The position numbers and the translations under genes are program-made. From an uncultured Lachnospiraceae bacterium (lineage in GTDB: Bacteria; Bacillota; Clostridia; Lachnospirales; Lachnospiraceae): a stretch of 64,000 nucleotides of DNA. The stretch covers positions 81,219-145,218 of the forward strand of contig CATXUX010000003.1 of NCBI GenBank assembly GCA_958402795.1, read 5' to 3'. The notes under the pieces are model-generated. The model was not told the DNA's origin. It made no database searches and saw only the letters and a program-made list of their open reading frames with translations. Position 1 is the stretch's first letter. Each line of letters begins with the position of its first letter. This document shows positions 59,740 to 64,000 of the stretch, piece by piece.

Positions 59740-60622
59740 GTGTATCACCTACTTTCAGATTAATAAATGCCAGAATCGCTACCATAATAAATACAAGGAA
59801 TGCCATCGCTGATGCATATCCGAAGTTCGGCATATTAACAAAAACAGTATTGTAAATGTAATGAGACATGGTGATCGTCGCGTTTGCCGGACCGCCCTTG
59901 GTCAGGTTGACAGACTCATCGAACAACTGCAGTGTACCGTTGATCGACATAATAAATGTCATAATGATCGTCGGTTTCAGCAGCGGAACTGTGATCCGCC
60001 AGAACGTCTTCCATCCGTTCGCGCCGTCAATCTTCGCCGCCTCATATACAGAATATTCAATGTTCTGCAGACCGGAAAGGTAGAATACCATGTTGTATCC
60101 TGTCCATCTCCAGATCAAAGCGATGATAATGATCGCTTTCGCACTTCCTGCGTTGCCGAGGAAGTTGTAATTCGAGCTGAAAATATGCAGCTTCACCAAA
60201 ATGCTGTTGATCAGTCCGTCCTGTGCAAACAGAGAACGGAAGATGATCGCGTAAGATACCAGGGACGTCGCACACGGCAGGAATACACATGTACGGAACA
60301 GTCCTCTGAATTTCAGGTCCTTATTGTTCAGAAGCTGTGCCAGCAGGATCGCCAGGATCAGCATGATCGGAACCTGAATGATCAGATAAAAGAACGTATT
60401 CTTAATTGACTGGATAAACACCTTATCCTGAAACATTCGTACATAGTTGCTGAAACCTGTAAATGTCAGGTTATTTCCCTGCCCTGTCTGCAGAGAGATG
60501 ATAAACGCCTGGATCATCGGCAGAAAACTCATCAATGCGATCATGATCGCCGCCGGCGCCAGAAAGATCCAGCCTTTTCTTTGTTGTTTCGCTACAAGGC
60601 CCATTTTCTTTTTTGTATTCAC
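59732..60622 (-). CDS. Carbohydrate ABC transporter permease, MalF-like
   Basis: A 296-aa permease: GWIFLAPAAIMIALMSFLPMIQAFIISL at the N-terminus, six membrane segments, and the EAA loop YEAAKIDGANGWKTFWRITVPLLKP. GGAGGG seven bases before a GTG at 60622 gives the start. It overlaps the MalG-like gene. A perfect palindrome at 60658-60685 separates it from the binding-protein gene. Confidence 0.93.
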   Translation of the reverse strand: MNTKKKMGLVAKQQRKGWIFLAPAAIMIALMSFLPMIQAFIISLQTGQGNNLTFTGFSNYVRMFQDKVFIQSIKNTFFYLIIQVPIMLILAILLAQLLNNKDLKFRGLFRTCVFLPCATSLVSYAIIFRSLFAQDGLINSILVKLHIFSSNYNFLGNAGSAKAIIIIALIWRWTGYNMVFYLSGLQNIEYSVYEAAKIDGANGWKTFWRITVPLLKPTIIMTFIMSINGTLQLFDESVNLTKGGPANATITMSHYIYNTVFVNMPNFGYASAMAFLVFIMVAILAFINLKVGDTRD

Positions 60623-60657
60623 AACAAAGCCCTCCTTCCGTTTAGATTTCTAAAAGG

Positions 60658-60685
60658 AATGGGGATTTGCATGCAAATCCCCATT
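60658..60685. repeat. 28-bp perfect palindrome between binding-protein and permease genes
   Basis: AATGGGGATTTGCA is followed directly by its reverse complement TGCAAATCCCCATT, so the whole stretch reads identically on both strands. On the minus strand it is followed by CCTTTT, a weak terminator or RNase-blocking hairpin that would favour the binding protein over the permeases. Confidence 0.7.
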
Positions 60686-60736
60686 TGCGTAACATATTCG
60701 CTTATTATTCGATTGTCCGGAATCCGTAAGACTTGC

Positions 60737-62062
60737 TTACTCTCCTGATCCCTGCATCTCGAACTCTGCAGTCTCCTGCGCCGTCTTAAGTGCTTCTGCC
60801 TTGTCCGTGCCGTCTACGATATTCTGTACAGCCGTTGCAAGATCCTGACGGAACTCATAATGGTAAGGTGTCGTCGGGCACTCCGGAATATTGGATGAGT
60901 ATTCCAGAATCTTCTGGTATACCGCATCGCCCTGGAAGAACTCGTCTACTTCCTGATATGCGTCTCCGTCGGAAGCCGGCAGGTAGCAAGCGATCGCGCC
61001 GGATACCGGAAGGATGTCATTGTAGAACTGTACGTCTGACCCGAATGTGCTCTGCAGGAAGTCCTTCGCAAGTTCTACGTCCTTGCAGTTTGCGGTAATG
61101 TACCAGGAAGATCCGCCGTTGTTCGCATAATTGGTAGCGGTATCAACATCATCTACCTTCGGCATATTGGTGATTGCCCAGTTTCCGCTCTGGTCTTCCG
61201 CCTGCTTAATGGAAGCCATGATCCAGTTGCCGTTTACAACGCCCGCCGCGGTTCCTTTGTTCAGTGTGGAGATGTACTCATCCCAGTTGTTTACAAGAAG
61301 AAGAACTTCTTTCTGGATCATCTCTACATACAGATCTACAACCTTATCAAGTACGTCGTTGTCTGTGAAGTTCGGATTGCCGTCTTCATCAACGAACGAA
61401 GCGCCACAGGACTGCAGCATCATGATCGGAAGGTCTCCGCCGCCGTTCTCGCTTGTCAGCAGATACGCGCCTGTCTTCTCATGTACGTCTATGCCGATCT
61501 CAATAAATCTGGACCATGTGATGTCGGTCAGATCTTCCAATGTGTAACCCGCCTGTTCCAGAATATCTGTCCGGTAGCATGCGATTACCGCACCGTTATC
61601 AAACGGAACACCGTAGTGCTTGCCATCCTTCATGGAGTAGGACTGCTTGATCGTTGAGAACTGATCCCAGTCAATATCCATATCGGAGAGATCCGTGAAC
61701 GCATCCGGATAACTTGTGAGGAACTTCTGGTAGCTGTTGTCCTGCATCAGAACGATGTCAGCCAGTGCGTTGTAATTGGTGGTCGCGCTGCTGACCAGCT
61801 TCTGCTGGCAGTCATCGGAACTGTACTCCTGCACATCCAGTGTGAAACCTTCATGATCCTCCGCATATGCCTCTCCGGCCATCTCCATCGACTTGATGTT
61901 GAACGTCGGATCCCATGCATAGACTGTCAGGGATGCGTCGCTGGAGCTGGTGTCTGAACCACTGTCAGAACCACCGTCGCCGGAATCACCGCTGCCGCCG
62001 CAGGCCGCCAGTGACAGTGCCATCGTACCAACCAGTAACACTGCAAGTAATTTTTTCTTCAT
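60737..62062 (-). CDS. Sugar ABC transporter substrate-binding lipoprotein
   Basis: A 441-aa extracellular solute-binding protein family 1 member. The signal peptide ends in lipobox LAAC, followed by a Gly/Ser/Asp linker. LTVYAWDPTFN opens the mature fold, and further blocks are MEMAGEAYAEDHEGFTL, VPFDNGAVIACYRTDILEQAGY and GTAAGVVNGNWIMASIKQAE. It captures a sugar, by context a galacto- or arabino-oligosaccharide, though that is inference. ATG 62062 with GGAGGACAAG upstream is preferred to a start 12 codons earlier. First gene of the importer. Confidence 0.93.
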   Translation of the reverse strand: MKKKLLAVLLVGTMALSLAACGGSGDSGDGGSDSGSDTSSSDASLTVYAWDPTFNIKSMEMAGEAYAEDHEGFTLDVQEYSSDDCQQKLVSSATTNYNALADIVLMQDNSYQKFLTSYPDAFTDLSDMDIDWDQFSTIKQSYSMKDGKHYGVPFDNGAVIACYRTDILEQAGYTLEDLTDITWSRFIEIGIDVHEKTGAYLLTSENGGGDLPIMMLQSCGASFVDEDGNPNFTDNDVLDKVVDLYVEMIQKEVLLLVNNWDEYISTLNKGTAAGVVNGNWIMASIKQAEDQSGNWAITNMPKVDDVDTATNYANNGGSSWYITANCKDVELAKDFLQSTFGSDVQFYNDILPVSGAIACYLPASDGDAYQEVDEFFQGDAVYQKILEYSSNIPECPTTPYHYEFRQDLATAVQNIVDGTDKAEALKTAQETAEFEMQGSGE

Positions 62063-62142
62063 ACTTCTTGTCCTCCTTTTTTCCCTTTCAAAAAACACAT
62101 TTACTGACTGTATTTTTTGTGCAAGGTCACTTTCTGTTATTC

Positions 62143-62148
62143 ATTATA
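62143..62148 (-). promoter_or_regulatory. -10 element of the sugar-importer promoter
   Basis: TATAAT on the minus strand, with no recognisable -35 at the 17-base position (CACTAA, 62166-62171). This is typical of an activator-dependent promoter. Bases 62202-62330, further upstream, are AT-rich and hold nothing else I can name. Confidence 0.6.
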
Positions 62149-62173
62149 GCAAAATCATTTGTGCATTAGTGCT

Positions 62174-62201
62174 CATTTTCGCTCGCAAAAAGTGCATTTT
62201 C
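62174..62201. promoter_or_regulatory. AraC-type operator: direct repeat with 21-bp period
   Basis: On the minus strand GAAAATG occurs at 62195-62201 and again at 62174-62180, exactly 21 bases apart. Similar flanks follow (CACT then TGC in both copies). The promoter-proximal copy abuts the -35 position. Two head-to-tail half-sites two helical turns apart are the standard layout for AraC/XylS activators. Confidence 0.6.
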
Positions 62202-62330
62202 AACCTTTTCTGTGTATTCTGCATAGTTTTCGCAATTTTCTTCTTTCTTTCCTTAACATTTTGACCATATAATATTTTCCTCTGTTCTGTTTTTTAAGTA
62301 TTTTTGGATAGTTTTTGCCCCGTTTTATAG

Positions 62331-62359
62331 AAAAAGCCATGCTTTTGGCACGGCTTTTT
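62331..62359. terminator. Terminator between the regulator operon and the importer
   Basis: AAAAAGCCATGC (62331-62342) pairs with GCACGGCTTTTT (62348-62359) with one mismatch. T-runs lie on both strands. It ends the AraC-DUF6106 transcript 28 bases past the stop. Confidence 0.8.
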
Positions 62360-62387
62360 CCCCTCATTTTTTCCATTCAGACTGATT

Positions 62388-62900
62388 TTATGCAAAAAAG
62401 ACTTTTTCCGGATACATCTGTTTCATCGCATGGAGCATCTGCTCGTTCAGATCCAGAAGTAGCTTGATCTTCTGGTGTTTGCTCATAATGATCATGGTGT
62501 AGTACGGCGTGTCCTCATCGTACGATGTATAGTCGTACTTTTTCAGACGCTGTGTCCCTCCTTTGATCTTATACTTTGCCACGGAATCATGCCAGTGCGG
62601 CGCGACCACTTCCAGATCCTTGATATCGAGCTCCTGCGCCTCTTTACGGTATCGTTTCCCATAAATCACATGAACTGTAAATGTAGTCCCATCCAGCCGG
62701 TATTCATAGTCCTTTTCACAAAATACATCGTAGGCAAAGTACAGAACTACCAGCAAGAATGCCGGCAGCATGAAGCCATTCGTGAAAATGATGCCAAGAA
62801 GGACGAAGAGGACCGCGAACACGATCATCGTCCTACGGAGCGCTTTTACGCCTTTTTTGGTTTTCCGTGATACCTGCTCTGTAATCGCATAATCATACAT
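62388..62900 (-). CDS. DUF6106/YcxB-like membrane protein
   Basis: A 170-aa protein: a basic N-terminal segment (SRKTKKGVKALRR), two hydrophobic helices at about 25-58, then a beta-rich cytoplasmic domain (YEYRLDGTTFTVHVIYGKRYRKEAQELDIKDLEVVAP, YTMIIMSKHQKIKLLLDLNEQML). This resembles bacterial PH-like YcxB/DUF6106 proteins common in Lachnospiraceae. The ATG at 62900 lies six bases past the AraC stop, with GAAAGGAT upstream, so the two are co-transcribed. Function unknown. Confidence 0.65.
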   Translation of the reverse strand: MYDYAITEQVSRKTKKGVKALRRTMIVFAVLFVLLGIIFTNGFMLPAFLLVVLYFAYDVFCEKDYEYRLDGTTFTVHVIYGKRYRKEAQELDIKDLEVVAPHWHDSVAKYKIKGGTQRLKKYDYTSYDEDTPYYTMIIMSKHQKIKLLLDLNEQMLHAMKQMYPEKVFFA

Positions 62901-62905
62901 CTTAA

Positions 62906-63835
62906 TTACCATCCTTTCAGGGCGCTGATATGGAAATCAAGCACCTGTCCTTTGTAATTGCTCTCTGATTTTTTCCACTGGTAAGGCGTGGTATTTAACA
63001 GCCTCTTAAAGTTTCTGTTAAATGTAGAAACATTGACAAATCCGGTACGGTATGCCACCTCTTCCATCGAAACGTCCGTCTTTTCCATCAGCACACACGA
63101 CTGCCTGATCCGGACCAGATTCACGTATTCTCCGGGCGACATGTTCATATATTCCTGAAACCGTCTCCGGAAATGACTTTCGCTGATATGACACTCGTCC
63201 GCCAGTTGTTTCATCTTGATCTGCTCGGCATAATGCTTCTGCACATATTGAATCGCAGGCTCGATCATCAGACTCCTTTTACGCTTACGCTCTACCTCAT
63301 CCTCCACATGCTGGATGCGGAACAACTCTGCTGTAATTGCCTGGAGAATCCCTCCTACGAACTCTGTATGCATATAAAACGGTTCTTCGTATTCTGCCCG
63401 GAGCAGGTAGAGGAGCTGGGCAAGCCGCGGGTGCTCCGTTTCCCGAAATAACAATGGTTCCCGGCTGATCTCTGCGACCACCTGATCCGCATCTTCCGTT
63501 TCCTGCAGATCATTCTCCATCTTTTCCACAATACCCGGCACGTCAATATAGATCCATTCCCAGTAAGACTTTGTCCCTGATGCCGACAGGGTATCATGAG
63601 GATAATACGGCGGAATGACCGTGATATACTTGTCCCCGAACGGATAGCGCTTTCCCTTAAACTTCATGTCTCCATGTCCGTAATTGCACAGACCGATCTC
63701 CGTATAGTTGTGAAAATGCTGGCCGCCTCCCACACCGTACGGACGGATCCAGTTTTCTCCCAGCAGGGCGAGCGCCTGCTCTCCATATGGTATACTGTAG
63801 AACCGAAACTGCAGTTCCTCCTTGTTTTTTGCCAT
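62906..63835 (-). CDS. AraC family transcriptional regulator
   Basis: A 309-aa regulator. Residues 1-130 form a cupin ligand-binding domain (GGQHFHNYTEIGLCNYGHGDMKFKGKRYPF, VIPPYYPHDT). Residues about 195-295 are the double helix-turn-helix: EQIKMKQLADECHISESHFRRRFQEYMNMSPGEYV and SMEEVAYRTGFVNVSTFNRNFKRLLNTTPYQW. It probably senses the imported sugar and activates the importer genes through the direct repeat at 62174-62201. Its own promoter is at 63871-63899. Confidence 0.93.
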   Translation of the reverse strand: MAKNKEELQFRFYSIPYGEQALALLGENWIRPYGVGGGQHFHNYTEIGLCNYGHGDMKFKGKRYPFGDKYITVIPPYYPHDTLSASGTKSYWEWIYIDVPGIVEKMENDLQETEDADQVVAEISREPLLFRETEHPRLAQLLYLLRAEYEEPFYMHTEFVGGILQAITAELFRIQHVEDEVERKRKRSLMIEPAIQYVQKHYAEQIKMKQLADECHISESHFRRRFQEYMNMSPGEYVNLVRIRQSCVLMEKTDVSMEEVAYRTGFVNVSTFNRNFKRLLNTTPYQWKKSESNYKGQVLDFHISALKGW

Positions 63836-63870
63836 TCTGCACGTTCATTTCCTTTCCGAATCTCCAAATC

Positions 63871-63899
63871 AGTATAAAACGAATCGTGAGAAAATACAA
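63871..63899 (-). promoter_or_regulatory. Promoter of the araC-type gene
   Basis: TTGTAT (63894-63899), 17-base spacer, TATACT (63871-63876) on the minus strand. The remaining 100 bases to the window edge show no supported gene. Confidence 0.75.
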
Positions 63900-64000
63900 T
63901 CCCCTTTCCTGCGGATACACTCTTGCCACCGGTTTTTTTTCATACTACCTGACTTTGGTATCAAGCATTGAAAAATGGCGTTAGTTCATAATAAGACAGC

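Noticed and set aside
1..64000. CRISPR arrays, insertion sequences, prophage, rRNA operons
   Set aside because: No regularly spaced repeats, transposase or phage genes, or rRNA sequence were seen on either strand.

Overview
The window reads as a chromosomal segment of a spore-forming gut Firmicute, most likely a member of the Lachnospiraceae. The grounds are the sporulation sigma factor SigH, a SpoVAF/GerA-type germination protein, a T-box leader in front of thrS, an L20-type leader in front of infC-rpmI-rplT, SigA-like promoters with 17-18 bp spacers, AGGAGG ribosome binding sites, a dedicated GlnRS, and the order ispF-(GNAT)-cysE-cysS-mrnC-rlmB-sigH. I see no CRISPR array, insertion sequence, prophage or rRNA; the only tRNA is tRNA-Thr(GGT). 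The genus is inference.

Layout. 1-1437: end of a PAS-protein / nitroreductase / Uma2 nuclease unit. 1558-6781: a five-gene NikABCDE/Dpp-like ABC importer whose binding protein has a His-Gly run near its C-terminus, with a 201-bp structured repeat between the first two genes. 7006-9716: a cytoplasmic GH3 glycosidase and a HAD hydrolase. 9854-14850: a second complete oligopeptide importer. 15038-18685: an alpha/beta hydrolase, an SOS-box-controlled Y-family polymerase with a YolD partner, and a second Uma2 gene. 18929-24969: an accessory block with two related lipoproteins, divergent from a helix-turn-helix-like protein, a STAND (NB-ARC/TPR) ATPase and an XRE regulator.

25055-33310: housekeeping (infC-rpmI-rplT under an attenuator, a metallophosphoesterase, a cytoplasmic BMP-fold protein) and a forward operon of AI-2E-family transporter, metA, aminotransferase and dUTPase. 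33327-43595: spoVAF-like gene, NSS transporter, DUF1540 protein, T-box-controlled thrS, YdcF and SEC-C proteins, purA and cardiolipin synthase. 43830-55391: acidic membrane-anchored protein, MocR-type protein lacking the PLP lysine, glnS, NUDIX protein, tRNA-Thr, and the sigH-rlmB-mrnC-cysS-cysE-GNAT-ispF cluster.

55540-63835: a carbohydrate locus. A GH53 galactanase without signal peptide lies on the plus strand. Opposite it are an AraC regulator, a DUF6106-like membrane protein, a lipoprotein sugar-binding protein, two permeases, an unrecognised 610-aa protein and a zinc-ribbon protein. The locus has no ATPase of its own, so it probably borrows a shared MsmX-type one. A 21-bp-spaced direct repeat upstream of the binding-protein gene is a likely AraC operator.

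The most unusual signals are the structured repeat with a diverged second copy (4970-5170 and 40321-40380) showing a compensatory base-pair change, the STAND locus with a 12-bp operator-like inverted repeat, and the Lys-to-Arg change at the PLP site of the MocR protein. All calls come from reading the sequence; no database search was run.
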